This document shows positions 7,886 through 16,819 of a stretch of DNA of 64,000 nucleotides, in pieces (position 1 is the first letter of the stretch; every line of letters starts with the position of its first letter). The position numbers and the translations under genes were made by a program. The notes below the pieces were generated by a model. It saw only the letters and a program-made list of their open reading frames with translations. It made no database searches and had not been told where the DNA came from. The DNA is from an uncultured Clostridia bacterium (GTDB taxonomy: Bacteria; Bacillota; Clostridia; TANB77; CAG-508): positions 1 through 64,000 of the forward strand of contig CAPOZU010000006.1 of assembly GCA_948676835.1 (NCBI GenBank), read 5' to 3'.

Positions 7886-8518
7886 TCAGATTACGTGAGT
7901 TTCCACGAACTCGTCATGCCCGATGCGGTACACGCCAGAGTCGGTAACGATTACGTAATCGCCGATGGAGAGTTCAGTAGCTTCCGCCTCGCCGTTGCTG
8001 TCCACATCCATCCACTCGTCCACACAATGTGTGATACCCATGTTGAACAGGTCAGCAGTTATCTCGATGCAGGTGCGGCTCTCCGCAGGGGTGGTGACAA
8101 GAAGCAGGTCGCTTTTCAGCTTGGCGAACATATCCGCCACCAGTGCTTTTTCACCGTTGTCATTGACGCCATTCAGGACCTCGCACATGGCCAAAACGCC
8201 GTCAGCGGAATTGGTACCAATCTTGCGAACATCCTTAGCGGATTCCACCTTGGAAAACTTCCAGCAGTAGGTATCAGGATGATTGCTCATCAGAACCTTG
8301 CCGCCGATAATCCGCAGAACCGTCTGGAAAACGGCTTCATCGTACACATTGCCGGTCGGCTGTTCCTTAGTGCTTACGCACTGCCGAAACATCATACCAA
8401 CCAGGCCCAGCTCGTCCCACTTGGGAAATACGATGTTTTGGAGTTCCAGTTTGGTGCAAGGAATCGCTTTGCCCATGTCAAGGATTTTCTGAGTCATCTG
8501 GTTTTTGTTCAGCTTCAT
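7886..8518 (-). CDS. GC-rich hypothetical protein, probably acquired
   Basis: 210 residues from ATG 8518, which has AGGAGGAG seven bases upstream; a longer in-frame start at 8542 lacks a site. The product is soluble and acidic with no signal peptide. Visible segments include FPKWDELGLVGMMFRQ and a C-terminal beta-rich part (ELSIGDYVIVTDSGVYRIG). I do not recognise a family. Composition is strikingly different: 32 of the 60 bases in 7921-7980 are G or C, against roughly a quarter in neighbouring genes. It has its own promoter and terminator, so it looks like a self-contained recent import. Confidence 0.75.
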   Translation of the reverse strand: MKLNKNQMTQKILDMGKAIPCTKLELQNIVFPKWDELGLVGMMFRQCVSTKEQPTGNVYDEAVFQTVLRIIGGKVLMSNHPDTYCWKFSKVESAKDVRKIGTNSADGVLAMCEVLNGVNDNGEKALVADMFAKLKSDLLLVTTPAESRTCIEITADLFNMGITHCVDEWMDVDSNGEAEATELSIGDYVIVTDSGVYRIGHDEFVETHVI

Positions 8519-8562
8519 ATGATCTCCTCCTATGAGATACAAAAATTGTAAGGTACATAAAC

Positions 8563-8591
8563 ATTATATCATAATTATGTTAATTGGTCAA
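8563..8591 (-). promoter_or_regulatory. promoter of the GC-rich hypothetical gene
   Basis: On the minus strand TTGACC (8586-8591) and TATAAT (8563-8568) are separated by 17 bases and lie about 45 bases upstream of the start at 8518. It lies between the stop of the oxidoreductase gene and this gene, on the same strand. Confidence 0.75.
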
Positions 8592-8605
8592 AAATGATTT
8601 GTTTA

Positions 8606-10123
8606 TTAATTAGTATCATCAGTGACGATTTCAATTTGCTCTAAATCTTTTATTGCAGGACTATAAATATTTCTCCCTAAATAATCAAATCTTGAACCAT
8701 GGCAGGGGCAATCCCAAGTTTTATCTATATTATTCCAACTTAAAAGACACCCTAAATGAGTACATATAGGTTTAACACAAAAGGTTTCACCAGACTCATT
8801 TTTATATACACCAACTTTTTCACCATCAACTTCTAAAACTTCACCTGTACCATTTTTAACAGATTCTAAGTGTTTTTCAGGAACCTTGAATTTGTTTAAA
8901 AGAATAGAATTTGTACTTTCCTTTAACATATTTCCAAATTCTCCACTATTTTTAATTGGATGAAATCTAGTAGATTTAAAAACATCCTCATAATTATTAA
9001 TCTTACCTAAAATTTTATTTGTAATAATATTTGCTGCTACATTTGAAGATGTCATACCCCATTTATTAAAACCAGTTCCAATATACATATTAGGCATTAA
9101 ACTTGAAAACTCACCAATATATGGAATCTTATCTAAAGTAATACAATCTTCTGTATTCCACCTGTAAAGAACATTGCATTTCGGATAGAATTTTTTTACT
9201 TCATTTTCTAGTATGGAGTAGCTATGAGATAAATCAATTTTACTTCCAGTTTTATGATCTGCTCCACCAACTAATAGAATCTTTTTACCATTATAATTAG
9301 CAAATCTGTATGAAAAAATAGGTGATTGCGTATTTATAAACATTCCGTCAAATACTTTATTTCCAATATCTACACCAATTACATAAGATGTTGATTGATA
9401 CATTTTTAAAAAATAATATCCTGGAGCATTAACAAAAGGATAATGTGTTGCAAGAATCATATATTTTGATTTTATAATATTATTTTCAGTTCTTACTTCA
9501 AAATCTTCTCCATTTTGTTCAACATCGTAAACAGTAGTATTAGTAAATATTTTGCCGGAATTTTTGACTATCTTATTTGCTAATCCATAAGCATATTTAA
9601 CAGGATTAAATTGAGCTTGATTTGGAAATTTTATTGCAGATTTTACTTTAAAAGGAAGAGGTGTTTCTGAAACTAATTCACTAGAAAATCCAAGACTATT
9701 TACAGCTTTATTTTCGAGCTCTATCTTTTTAACTTCTGTATCATCTGTTGTATAAACATAACTATCTTGAATTTCAAAATCACAATCGATATTTTCACTT
9801 TGAACAATATCTCTTATATTAAAGATTGCTTCCTGATTTGCATCTAAATACTGTTTTGCTTGCTTTATTCCAACAGAATCAATTAAATATTTATAAATAA
9901 TATTATGCTGACTTGTTATTTTTGCAGTAGTATGACCACTTACTTTTTCCATAATATCATTTCTATCTAAAATTGTTACATTAAGACCGTTTTTACTTAA
10001 ATAATATCCACAGCTTAATCCAAAAATACCAGCTCCAATTATACAAACATCAGTAGATATATTTTTATCTAATTTACTAAAAGATGGTTTATCTTTTACT
10101 GAATCTAACCAATATGAACTCAT
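8606..10123 (-). CDS. FAD-dependent oxidoreductase with C-terminal Rieske domain
   Basis: 505 residues. The N-terminus has the FAD dinucleotide-binding motif (CIIGAGIFGLSCGYYLSKNG, residues about 28-47) of the DadA/glycine-oxidase group, followed by a long substrate domain. The C-terminal 90 residues form a Rieske [2Fe-2S] domain: C454 and H456 in CTHLGC, C472 and H475 in CPCHGSRF, with C459 and C474 placed for the disulfide of high-potential Rieske proteins. No signal peptide, so probably cytosolic. Proteins of this architecture occur across Firmicutes; the substrate is not evident. GGAGGT precedes the ATG. Confidence 0.9.
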   Translation of the reverse strand: MSSYWLDSVKDKPSFSKLDKNISTDVCIIGAGIFGLSCGYYLSKNGLNVTILDRNDIMEKVSGHTTAKITSQHNIIYKYLIDSVGIKQAKQYLDANQEAIFNIRDIVQSENIDCDFEIQDSYVYTTDDTEVKKIELENKAVNSLGFSSELVSETPLPFKVKSAIKFPNQAQFNPVKYAYGLANKIVKNSGKIFTNTTVYDVEQNGEDFEVRTENNIIKSKYMILATHYPFVNAPGYYFLKMYQSTSYVIGVDIGNKVFDGMFINTQSPIFSYRFANYNGKKILLVGGADHKTGSKIDLSHSYSILENEVKKFYPKCNVLYRWNTEDCITLDKIPYIGEFSSLMPNMYIGTGFNKWGMTSSNVAANIITNKILGKINNYEDVFKSTRFHPIKNSGEFGNMLKESTNSILLNKFKVPEKHLESVKNGTGEVLEVDGEKVGVYKNESGETFCVKPICTHLGCLLSWNNIDKTWDCPCHGSRFDYLGRNIYSPAIKDLEQIEIVTDDTN

Positions 10124-10238
10124 AAATTACCTCCAATTATTAGTATTATGGGCAAAATTTGTTTTTTTAATCAATAGAATGTTTTAAAAGTAGAAAATAT
10201 ATGATAGAATGTACAAAAAATCGTAATCAGGAGGAAAT

Positions 10239-10556
10239 ATGAAAGAAATAATAGAAGAAATAGAAAAATTTAATGAAGAAAGAGATTGGGGAAAATTTCA
10301 TACTCCAGAAAATTTATCAAAAAGTATATCTATAGAAGCAGCAGAACTATTAGAATGCTTTCAATGGGATTCAGAAAATTATAACAAACAAGATGTTTAT
10401 GAAGAACTTGCAGATGTATTTACATACTGCTTTCAACTTGCTATGGTATTAAAAGTTGATCCTAAAGAAATTATATTAAATAAGTTAGAAAAAACAAAAA
10501 AGAAATATCCAGTAGAAAAAGCAAAAGGAATTAGCACAAAATATAATAAATTATAA
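10239..10556 (+). CDS. MazG-like nucleotide pyrophosphohydrolase
   Basis: 105 residues, matching small all-alpha NTP pyrophosphohydrolases (MazG-like, RS21-C6/dCTPase type). Metal-binding acidic motifs are present: SIEAAELLECFQW (E-x2-E) and YEELADVFTYC (E-x2-D). These enzymes remove (modified) dNTPs by hydrolysis to monophosphate and pyrophosphate. AGGAGG precedes the ATG. A Nudix hydrolase gene follows after 18 bases, so both probably belong to one nucleotide-sanitation operon. Confidence 0.88.
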   Translation: MKEIIEEIEKFNEERDWGKFHTPENLSKSISIEAAELLECFQWDSENYNKQDVYEELADVFTYCFQLAMVLKVDPKEIILNKLEKTKKKYPVEKAKGISTKYNKL

Positions 10557-10574
10557 AGAATAGGAAGTAAAAAT

Positions 10575-11129
10575 ATGTTAAGAGAAAATATAGAAAAATA
10601 TATTCCTTGTAATGAGGAAGAAGAAAAAGATAAGGAACTAATGTTAAAATACATCGATTTATCAAAAGATGTATTAACAAGAGAAAATGAAGCATTTCAC
10701 TTTTCAGCATCAAATTGGATTGTAAATAAAGATAGAACAAAAATATTAATGATTTATCATAATATTTATAATTCATGGGCCTGGACTGGAGGACATGCAG
10801 ATGGTGATGAAGATTTATTAAGAGTAGCCCTAAAAGAGGCAGAAGAGGAGACTGGATTAAATAACTTAAAACAAATAAAAGAAGGAATATTTGCACTACA
10901 AATATTACCAGTTGCTGGACATGTTAAAAGAGGAAAATATGTATCTTCTCATTTACATCTAGACTGTTGTTATCTTTTTGAGGCAGATGAAAATGCTCCA
11001 ATCAGAATAAAAGAAGATGAAAATAAGGGGATAAAATGGGTTGATATTGATGATGTAGTAAAAGTTACAAGCGAACCATGGATGGTACCAGTTTATGCTA
11101 AATTAAATAATAAGTTAAAAGAGCTATAA
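10575..11129 (+). CDS. Nudix hydrolase
   Basis: 184 residues, with the Nudix box at about residues 73-95 in the form GGHADGDEDLLRVALKEAEE followed by ETGL; the usual Arg before the first catalytic Glu is Lys. The 65-residue N-terminal extension and the long insertion with HLHLDCCYLFEAD after the box fit a subgroup distinct from MutT. The substrate is unknown. The upstream MazG-like gene lies 18 bases away and a terminator overlaps the stop codon. Confidence 0.87.
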   Translation: MLRENIEKYIPCNEEEEKDKELMLKYIDLSKDVLTRENEAFHFSASNWIVNKDRTKILMIYHNIYNSWAWTGGHADGDEDLLRVALKEAEEETGLNNLKQIKEGIFALQILPVAGHVKRGKYVSSHLHLDCCYLFEADENAPIRIKEDENKGIKWVDIDDVVKVTSEPWMVPVYAKLNNKLKEL

Positions 11130-11142
11130 AGAGCTCTTTTTT
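11117..11142 (+). terminator. terminator overlapping the Nudix stop codon
   Basis: AAAAGAGCT pairs with AGCTCTTTT around a six-base loop that contains the stop codon TAA, followed by further Ts. It ends the MazG-like/Nudix operon. Confidence 0.75.
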
Positions 11143-11306
11143 AGTTTCAAAATATGACAAAAAAATCCTTAAAAGTATAAATTTATAAAAAAGACTAGAA
11201 ATTTACATAAAAACATGCTATAATTAGAAAGTGCTTAAAATAATTAATAATGAATAAATAAAATTAGAATTAATATAAATACAAAAAATGATAGGAGAGT
11301 GTTATA

Positions 11307-11660
11307 ATGGATTACATATTTATAAATTATCCAAAATGTTCTACATGTCAAAAAGCAAAAAAATTCTTAGATGAAAAAGGAATAAAATATATAGATAGAC
11401 ATATTGTTACAGAGACACCTACATACGAAGAGTTAAAGGCAATTATAGAAGCTAGTGGTTTACCTGTTAATAAATTTTTCAATACAAGTGGAATGCTATA
11501 TAGAAGTATGAATTTAAAAGAAGAATTAAAAAATGCTTCAGATGATGAAAAAATAAGATTACTTTCTAGCAATGGTATGCTAATCAAAAGGCCATTACTT
11601 GTAAAAGAAGGTAAAGTACTAGTTGGATTTAAAGAAGAAGAATGGAAAGAATTAGAATAA
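11307..11660 (+). CDS. ArsC/Spx-family thioredoxin-fold protein
   Basis: 117 residues, the typical length of ArsC/Spx/YffB proteins. A CxxC (CSTC) lies at residues 11-14 after the first strand (YPKCSTCQKAKKFL), and the family pattern continues with LKAIIEASG, KFFNTSG and NGMLIKRPLLV. Family members are arsenate reductases or, as in Spx, redox-sensing partners of RNA polymerase. The region RPLLV with G rather than arsenate-binding residues nearby favours the uncharacterised reductase subgroup, but I cannot decide. Preceded by AGGAGAG and followed by its own terminator. Confidence 0.85.
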   Translation: MDYIFINYPKCSTCQKAKKFLDEKGIKYIDRHIVTETPTYEELKAIIEASGLPVNKFFNTSGMLYRSMNLKEELKNASDDEKIRLLSSNGMLIKRPLLVKEGKVLVGFKEEEWKELE

Positions 11661-11689
11661 GTCAATAATAAAATCCTTATACATATAGA

Positions 11690-11723
11690 AAAACGTCGAA
11701 ATGTTAAGATTTCGACGTTTTTT
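11690..11723 (+). terminator. terminator after the ArsC/Spx-like gene
   Basis: A 13-bp perfect stem (AAAACGTCGAAAT and its complement) with a six-base loop is followed by a T-run. It is a strong rho-independent signal. Confidence 0.9.
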
Positions 11724-11799
11724 GTTTATAAATAAATTTATAGCAAAATATTGATATAAAAACAGCTATATGATATAAATTTTAAAATAGGAGACAGAT

Positions 11800-13077
11800 A
11801 TGAAAAATAAATATAAAATTATATTAATAGCTATATTTATTATAGCTATACTTGTTAGAACAATCTTCATATGTAAAACAAATATATCAGAGTTTCAATT
11901 CGATTTTGGGATTGAAGAATTAACTTCAGAAGTACAGTACGATAATTTATACGAAAATTTTGATAAGGAGCCAAACACAGGAAGACACATAAATTATATA
12001 ATGCAACTATACACATATAATTCGCTTCCTAATAAAATTATAGGTCAATTTTATCATCCACCATTACATCATTTCATAATGTCAACATGGCTAAAAATTG
12101 CAGATAATATTTTTGATATGAGTAGCACTAGATTTGAAAGCATGCAGTTTATAACACTAATTTATTCTATAATTATCTTAGTTGCCTTATATAAATTATT
12201 AGATGAACTAAATATTGAAGATAAAAGTAAAATACTTCCAATGCTATTATTTGCTTTTTATCCATTATATATTTTCTTATCAGGATCATTAAACAATGAT
12301 GAGCTTGTAACAATGTTTTCAATACTTGCTTTACTATATTTAGTTAAATGGGAAAAAAAACCTACAATGAAAAATGCTGTAATCATAGCAACATGTATTG
12401 GCTTAGGACTTATGACCAAAACATCAATAGCTGTTATTGCAATTCCAACAGTATATGTTTACTTTAAAAAATTAGGAGAATTTGTAAAACAAGAGAAAAG
12501 CGTAAAAGGCTTATTAATACAATTATTAGTTTTTTCAATAATTTCAATTACTCTAGGGGTATGGTTTCAATTTAGAAGTCTTGCAAATGGACTATATACT
12601 TTAGGAATTATTGAACCTTATGAATATCTAAGTATTGCAGATAGAAGTTTATGGGAGAGATTTGGAATATCGAATATTTTAAATACAAGTTTTATAAATA
12701 TTTGGAGTTATTTAATATATTCTTCATTAAATTTTTATATAATGACAAGTGAAAATATTATGTATAATTTAATTATGGCAGTATTAGTAATAATATTAGC
12801 GATTGATACAATATACTTCATGATAAAAAATCAATGTAAAGACAAGATATTGTTAATTACTTTTATATCTTGGTGGATATCATATTTTTATTTAAATATA
12901 AGTATGCCATATACATGCTCAATGCATTCAAGATATATGGTTGTTCCTATTTCGATTGGAATTGCTTATTTAGGATTAGGAATGAAAGATGAAAAAAATA
13001 AAATAATAAAAATTCAAGTATATGCATCAGTAATATTACTTTCTGCTATGAGTATAATAGAATTTATTTTAATTTAA
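11800..13077 (+). CDS. GT-C type membrane glycosyltransferase (PMT/GT39-like)
   Basis: 425 residues with about ten hydrophobic segments, starting with an N-terminal helix (residues 5-23). A first large loop (about residues 25-95) ends in GQFYHPPLHHFI, a position and composition typical of the catalytic loop of PMT/ArnT-like GT-C enzymes that use polyprenyl-phosphate sugars. SGSLNNDELVTMFSILAL (about residues 162-180) follows the pattern of the next loop. Probably transfers a sugar to a surface molecule outside the membrane. The acceptor is unknown. Converges with a second GT-C gene on the opposite strand. Confidence 0.78.
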   Translation: MKNKYKIILIAIFIIAILVRTIFICKTNISEFQFDFGIEELTSEVQYDNLYENFDKEPNTGRHINYIMQLYTYNSLPNKIIGQFYHPPLHHFIMSTWLKIADNIFDMSSTRFESMQFITLIYSIIILVALYKLLDELNIEDKSKILPMLLFAFYPLYIFLSGSLNNDELVTMFSILALLYLVKWEKKPTMKNAVIIATCIGLGLMTKTSIAVIAIPTVYVYFKKLGEFVKQEKSVKGLLIQLLVFSIISITLGVWFQFRSLANGLYTLGIIEPYEYLSIADRSLWERFGISNILNTSFINIWSYLIYSSLNFYIMTSENIMYNLIMAVLVIILAIDTIYFMIKNQCKDKILLITFISWWISYFYLNISMPYTCSMHSRYMVVPISIGIAYLGLGMKDEKNKIIKIQVYASVILLSAMSIIEFILI

Positions 13078-13084
13078 TAAAATA

Positions 13085-13125
13085 AAAGAGAATTCAAATT
13101 CTAAAAAATTTGGATTCTCTTTTTG
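13085..13125. terminator. terminator between two converging glycosyltransferase genes
   Basis: A 16-bp stem (AAAGAGAATTCAAATT with one mismatch) around a short A-rich loop is followed by TTTTT on the plus strand. A-runs on the left side make it usable in the other direction too. Confidence 0.75.
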
Positions 13126-13153
13126 CATTGTTAATAAATTTATTTAAAAATAA

Positions 13154-14629
13154 TTATTTTGTATAAACATCAAAGTTTAATATTTCTCCACATTTCGTTA
13201 AGTTTTCTTTTATAAAATCTTGTATTTCGATAACAAACTGGTCACATTCATCGGAATAATCTTTTTTTACAAGGAATTCAGTATATTCTTTTTCTAAAAT
13301 ATCTTGTTTTATTTTTTCAATTCCATTATATCCTAAATTTCCATAAAATATTAAATCATAAGCACCATGACTTTGTTTTAAAGGAATCATTACATATGCA
13401 GAATCAGCTGAACATATAATTACATCAGTGCCATTCTCATTTCTAAAAGAAATATAATTATCTAAAGTATTAATCATTTTTATATTTTCATCAAATAAAA
13501 AGGTTCCAAAAAAGGGACTGTTTTTATCAGAGACAAATGTAGCTTCTACATTTTTGTATGGTAAAATTATATTTTTAACATTGCTTAAAAGAAGTATAAA
13601 TAATATAAAAACTGAAAGTATATATATAATAGTTTGAGTAGGTATATCTTGGAAGAAATCTTTAAATATACTATTAAATATATAAGCTAATACTATAAAG
13701 AAAAATGGTATTACCATTAATACATGTGCGATATTAAAAATTGGGTATAAAATTAATGATGCACAACTAGTAAATATAATTAAAAGAATTATAGTATCGA
13801 AAAAGCTTTTAGAAAAGTTAAGCTTTATTAAATTCTTTTTTGATATTAATATAGAAATTGTTAATATATAAGTAAGTAAAATAATGAAAACATAATATAG
13901 TTTAACATTAAAACTGAAATTGCTAGAAAAATCAAGTAATCCGCCAAAAGTATAATTAATACAACTTATTAAATTTCCATTCAACAATATTAGAATAATA
14001 ATTAATGATGATATAGTAAATGTAATTAATTTTTCAAATTGATTTTTGAAAAATGTTTTTGAAAGTTTATATTTATATAATTCATAAATTAGAATAGCTA
14101 AAATATAAAATATACCAGTTGTTTGCTTTGTAAAAAATATTAGAAAACATATAAAACCTTGTATAAAATTAGAATTTTTATTTGAAGTATAATAATATAA
14201 TCCAATCATAAAAAATAATAAAGCTAAAATATTATAGTTTGGTCCATTAGAAACTAAAAATAAAAATGTATTATTAAATATCAAAGCTAAAATTAGTATA
14301 CTAATACATTTTTCTATTTTAAGATTTTTCAAGATTTTATAAATAAAATAGAAAAGTGGCAATATAATTAATAAATTAGTTATTCTAAAAGTAAGAATAC
14401 TTGCGCCTAGAAGTTTTAGAATAATAAATTCAATATAGAAGAACAGAGGCGTAACAATAACATTTGAATCATTATAAATTTTAAATCCATTGCACATTTT
14501 AAGAATGTTTTGAAAATTCCACAACTCATCTGATGAAAAAAGAGGAATATAAATTAATGAAATTACGAATGAAGCTACAATTAGAATTATAGCAATAACT
14601 ATGAGAATCTTATTAATATTTTTTTTCAT
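13154..14629 (-). CDS. GT-C type membrane glycosyltransferase-like protein
   Basis: 491 residues with about eleven hydrophobic segments. After the first helix, the loop IPLFSSDELWNFQNI carries an acidic pair (DE) in the place used by GT-C catalytic loops, and a soluble C-terminal part (about residues 365-490) follows the last helix. Very AT-rich codon use. It shares only the overall architecture with the converging gene at 11800. Likely a polyprenyl-linked sugar transferase, or a membrane protein of the same fold, with unknown acceptor. Confidence 0.7.
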   Translation of the reverse strand: MKKNINKILIVIAIILIVASFVISLIYIPLFSSDELWNFQNILKMCNGFKIYNDSNVIVTPLFFYIEFIILKLLGASILTFRITNLLIILPLFYFIYKILKNLKIEKCISILILALIFNNTFLFLVSNGPNYNILALLFFMIGLYYYTSNKNSNFIQGFICFLIFFTKQTTGIFYILAILIYELYKYKLSKTFFKNQFEKLITFTISSLIIILILLNGNLISCINYTFGGLLDFSSNFSFNVKLYYVFIILLTYILTISILISKKNLIKLNFSKSFFDTIILLIIFTSCASLILYPIFNIAHVLMVIPFFFIVLAYIFNSIFKDFFQDIPTQTIIYILSVFILFILLLSNVKNIILPYKNVEATFVSDKNSPFFGTFLFDENIKMINTLDNYISFRNENGTDVIICSADSAYVMIPLKQSHGAYDLIFYGNLGYNGIEKIKQDILEKEYTEFLVKKDYSDECDQFVIEIQDFIKENLTKCGEILNFDVYTK

Positions 14630-14788
14630 AACCAGTTCCTTTACAAAATAAATTTCACTTAATATATTAAATTATATACATATATATATAATAATACAAT
14701 ATAAAAACATTTTCAAAAAATTATTTACAAAAAAAAAAGTATGTGCTAATATTTAGTTATGGATATATACTAAATATTGAGAAAATTG

Positions 14789-14817
14789 TTGAAAAAAGTT
14801 CAAAAATAGTATATAAT
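14789..14817 (+). promoter_or_regulatory. promoter of the first pilin gene
   Basis: TTGAAA (14789-14794) and TATAAT (14812-14817) are separated by 17 bases, 33 bases upstream of the start codon. The same TTGAAA-N17/18-TATAAT form appears ahead of the third pilin gene and of the main secretion operon. Confidence 0.75.
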
Positions 14818-14850
14818 TACTTTAAGTATGATTAAAAGGAGGATTTTATT

Positions 14851-15285
14851 ATGAAAAGAAGTCTAATTAAAGTAATGCTTGTTGCTTTACTTGCTATTTT
14901 AGTAGTAGCATCAGTAGTACCAGTACTTTATGCAGCAGAAGCTGATCAAGGGGATACAATTTCTTTTGATAATGTTAATGAAAAATCAGTAACTAAAGGT
15001 GCTAAAGATACATCTGGTGCAGCATCAAGTGTTAACAGAATCATAGGTGCAATTTTAACAGTTGTTCAAGTTGTTGGTTCTGGTGTAGCTGTTATAATGT
15101 TAATTGTTTTAGCAATTAAATACATATCTGCAGCTCCTAGTGATAAAGCAGAAATCAAAAAACATGCTGTTGTATACGTAGTTGGTGCTGTTGTATTATT
15201 CGCAGCTTCAGGTATCATCGGTATTGTTAGAAGATTTGCTGGTAACGTTAATAATGGTGAAACAGATACTCAAGCAGGTGCATAA
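14851..15285 (+). CDS. VirB2/TrbC-like pilin, paralogue 1
   Basis: 144 residues: signal peptide with likely cleavage after VLYAA (residue 28 or 29), a short extracellular-type linker, a first helix (about 64-89), a charged turn and a second helix (about 105-126). The block K90 YISAAPSDKAEIKKHAVVY, then VVGAVVLF, is the family signature repeated in the next seven genes. Size, signal peptide and two-helix hairpin fit VirB2/TrbC, the pilus subunit of type IV secretion systems. AAAGGAGG precedes the ATG. It has its own promoter and terminator, so it is probably expressed apart from, and perhaps above, the rest. Confidence 0.85.
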   Translation: MKRSLIKVMLVALLAILVVASVVPVLYAAEADQGDTISFDNVNEKSVTKGAKDTSGAASSVNRIIGAILTVVQVVGSGVAVIMLIVLAIKYISAAPSDKAEIKKHAVVYVVGAVVLFAASGIIGIVRRFAGNVNNGETDTQAGA

Positions 15286-15298
15286 TAATCTTAATTAT

Positions 15299-15332
15299 AA
15301 AAAATACAAGATTTCGTATCTTGTATTTTTTT
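15299..15332 (+). terminator. terminator after pilin gene 1
   Basis: ATACAAGAT pairs with ATCTTGTAT around TTCGT and is followed by a run of eight Ts. It separates the first pilin gene from the second. Confidence 0.88.
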
Positions 15333-15334
15333 GC

Positions 15335-15363
15335 TTTACAAAAAAATGAAAAAGAATTATAAT
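15335..15363 (+). promoter_or_regulatory. promoter of the second pilin gene
   Basis: TTTACA (15335-15340) and TATAAT (15358-15363) with 17 bases between, starting immediately after the terminator of pilin gene 1. Confidence 0.65.
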
Positions 15364-15398
15364 ATTATTAAGATAATTTGTAAAAGGAAAAGATGCTT

Positions 15399-15815
15399 AT
15401 GAAAAGAAATATTATAAAATTTGTTTTTATTTTGACGTTAATAATTATGATAGGAAGTATTATTACTGGCACAGTATCTCAAGCAGCATTTTCTGATATA
15501 GATGTGGATTTTGTTACAGAAAATGCGCAAGATACATCAGGCGCGGGTAAAAGTGTTTTAAATATTATACAGTCTTTATTGGTTATAGTACAAGTAGCTG
15601 CAATGGGGGTAGCTGTAATTATGCTAATTGTTTTGGCTATAAAATATATGGGATCTGCACCAAATGATAAAGCCAGCATTAAAAACAGTGCAATCCAATA
15701 TGTAGTAGGAGCTATTGTTTTATTTAGTACTGCTGGAATAATTGGAATTATAAGAAAATTCTCAGGAAATATTACTGCATCATCATCTGCACCAGCTGGG
15801 GGAGATGAACTATAA
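15399..15815 (+). CDS. VirB2/TrbC-like pilin, paralogue 2
   Basis: 138 residues from ATG 15399 (an ATG two codons earlier, at 15393, is equally possible given AAAAGGA upstream). Signal peptide ending near VSQAA, then the pattern QDTSGAGKSVLNI that also occurs in paralogue 1 (KDTSGAASSV), two helices and the signature KYMGSAPNDKASIKNSAIQY. It is the closest relative of paralogue 1 in the array. The charged turn has KN where the others have KK. Monocistronic, between its own promoter and terminator. Confidence 0.85.
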   Translation: MKRNIIKFVFILTLIIMIGSIITGTVSQAAFSDIDVDFVTENAQDTSGAGKSVLNIIQSLLVIVQVAAMGVAVIMLIVLAIKYMGSAPNDKASIKNSAIQYVVGAIVLFSTAGIIGIIRKFSGNITASSSAPAGGDEL

Positions 15816-15839
15816 TAAAAAATATATTAATAAGGTATT

Positions 15840-15876
15840 AATACAAGAAATTGATAAAATTTCTTGTATTTTTTTA
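15840..15876 (+). terminator. terminator after pilin gene 2
   Basis: ATACAAGAAATT pairs with AATTTCTTGTAT around a short loop and is followed by seven Ts. Confidence 0.87.
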
Positions 15877-15923
15877 TTATTTAAATATTTACAAAATACG
15901 ACATTTAGGTTAAGATAAAATTG

Positions 15924-15952
15924 TTGAAATACATATGAAAAAATGTTATAAT
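15924..15952 (+). promoter_or_regulatory. promoter of pilin genes 3-7
   Basis: TTGAAA (15924-15929) and TATAAT (15947-15952) separated by 17 bases. No terminator is seen until 18062, so it should transcribe five pilin genes together. Confidence 0.75.
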
Positions 15953-15994
15953 ATATATAACTGGAAATACGTAAGAAATTAAAGGAGGATAATC

Positions 15995-16390
15995 ATGAAA
16001 GTATGTAAAAAAATATTAATTATTCTTATGGTTTTAATGCTAGCATCTATTTGTGGTCAGTGTATTATTCCATCTGCTCAAGCTCAAGGAGAAAAAAGTG
16101 CAATAATGCAAAAAATTGATACATTAGCAGTAACAGATGCTGCATCTAATGGAGCAGTTACTTCTACTCAAAATATAGCAGGTGCTGTTATAAGTGTTGC
16201 AAAAGTTATTTGTGCAGGTGTGGCAATTGTAATGCTTACTGTAATAGCTATGAAATATATGTTAGCTGCACCTAGTGAAAAAGCTGATATTAAGAAACAT
16301 GCAGTTGTATATGTAGTTGGTGCTGTTGTTATGTTTGCTGCTACAGGAATTTTAACAATTATTCAAAATTTTGCATCAGTATTAGAGTAA
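15995..16390 (+). CDS. VirB2/TrbC-like pilin, paralogue 3
   Basis: 131 residues. Signal peptide with a probable cleavage at SAQA|Q (residue about 30), a 35-residue linker, and the helix pair around KYMLAAPSEKADIKKHAVVY, nearly the turn of paralogue 1. AAAGGAGG precedes the ATG. First gene of the five-gene pilin operon; the next start is 21 bases after its stop. The mature part ends right after the second helix, without the polar tail seen in paralogues 1 and 2. Confidence 0.85.
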   Translation: MKVCKKILIILMVLMLASICGQCIIPSAQAQGEKSAIMQKIDTLAVTDAASNGAVTSTQNIAGAVISVAKVICAGVAIVMLTVIAMKYMLAAPSEKADIKKHAVVYVVGAVVMFAATGILTIIQNFASVLE

Positions 16391-16411
16391 AAATATAGTT
16401 GAGGTGATAAA

Positions 16412-16810
16412 ATGAAAATTAATTTAAAGAGAATAACTTGCATAATATTAGCAATTATGATTTTAAATTGCATGTTTGGAACATTAATGTCTTTTGGAAC
16501 AAGTTTTAGTAGTAAAATGCTTGGTGAGGTTACAACAGTTGACGGAAAAAATGACAATACAGGTGCGACAGGAAAAGTTGAAAGCGTATTGGCTGTAATT
16601 ATAACAATAGTAAGAATTGCTGGTGTATGTATTGCTATTACAATGTTATTGGCAGTTGCTATGAAATATATGACAGCAGCTGCAGGAGAAAAAGCTGATA
16701 TAAAGAAAAGTGCAGTTCAATATGTAGTTGGAGCAATTGTATTATTTGGAGTTGTGGGTATTTTAGGAATTATTGATAAATTTGCTCAAAATATTAAAGG
16801 AAATAGTTAG
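16412..16810 (+). CDS. VirB2/TrbC-like pilin, paralogue 4
   Basis: 132 residues. The N-terminal hydrophobic segment (about residues 9-30) has no obvious Ala-x-Ala site, so signal processing is less clear than in its neighbours. The signature reads KYMTAAAGEKADIKKSAVQY, with Ala replacing the Pro in the turn; paralogues 5 and 6 also have Ala there, which groups 4-6 as one subtype. GAGGTG precedes the ATG. Nine bases separate it from the next start. Confidence 0.83.
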   Translation: MKINLKRITCIILAIMILNCMFGTLMSFGTSFSSKMLGEVTTVDGKNDNTGATGKVESVLAVIITIVRIAGVCIAITMLLAVAMKYMTAAAGEKADIKKSAVQYVVGAIVLFGVVGILGIIDKFAQNIKGNS

Positions 16811-16819
16811 GTGATAGAT

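Noticed and set aside
7880..8551. Long open frames on the plus strand opposite the GC-rich gene
   Set aside because: They lie antisense to 7886-8518, which has its own promoter, ribosome site and terminator on the minus strand; GC-rich DNA lacks stops in several frames.
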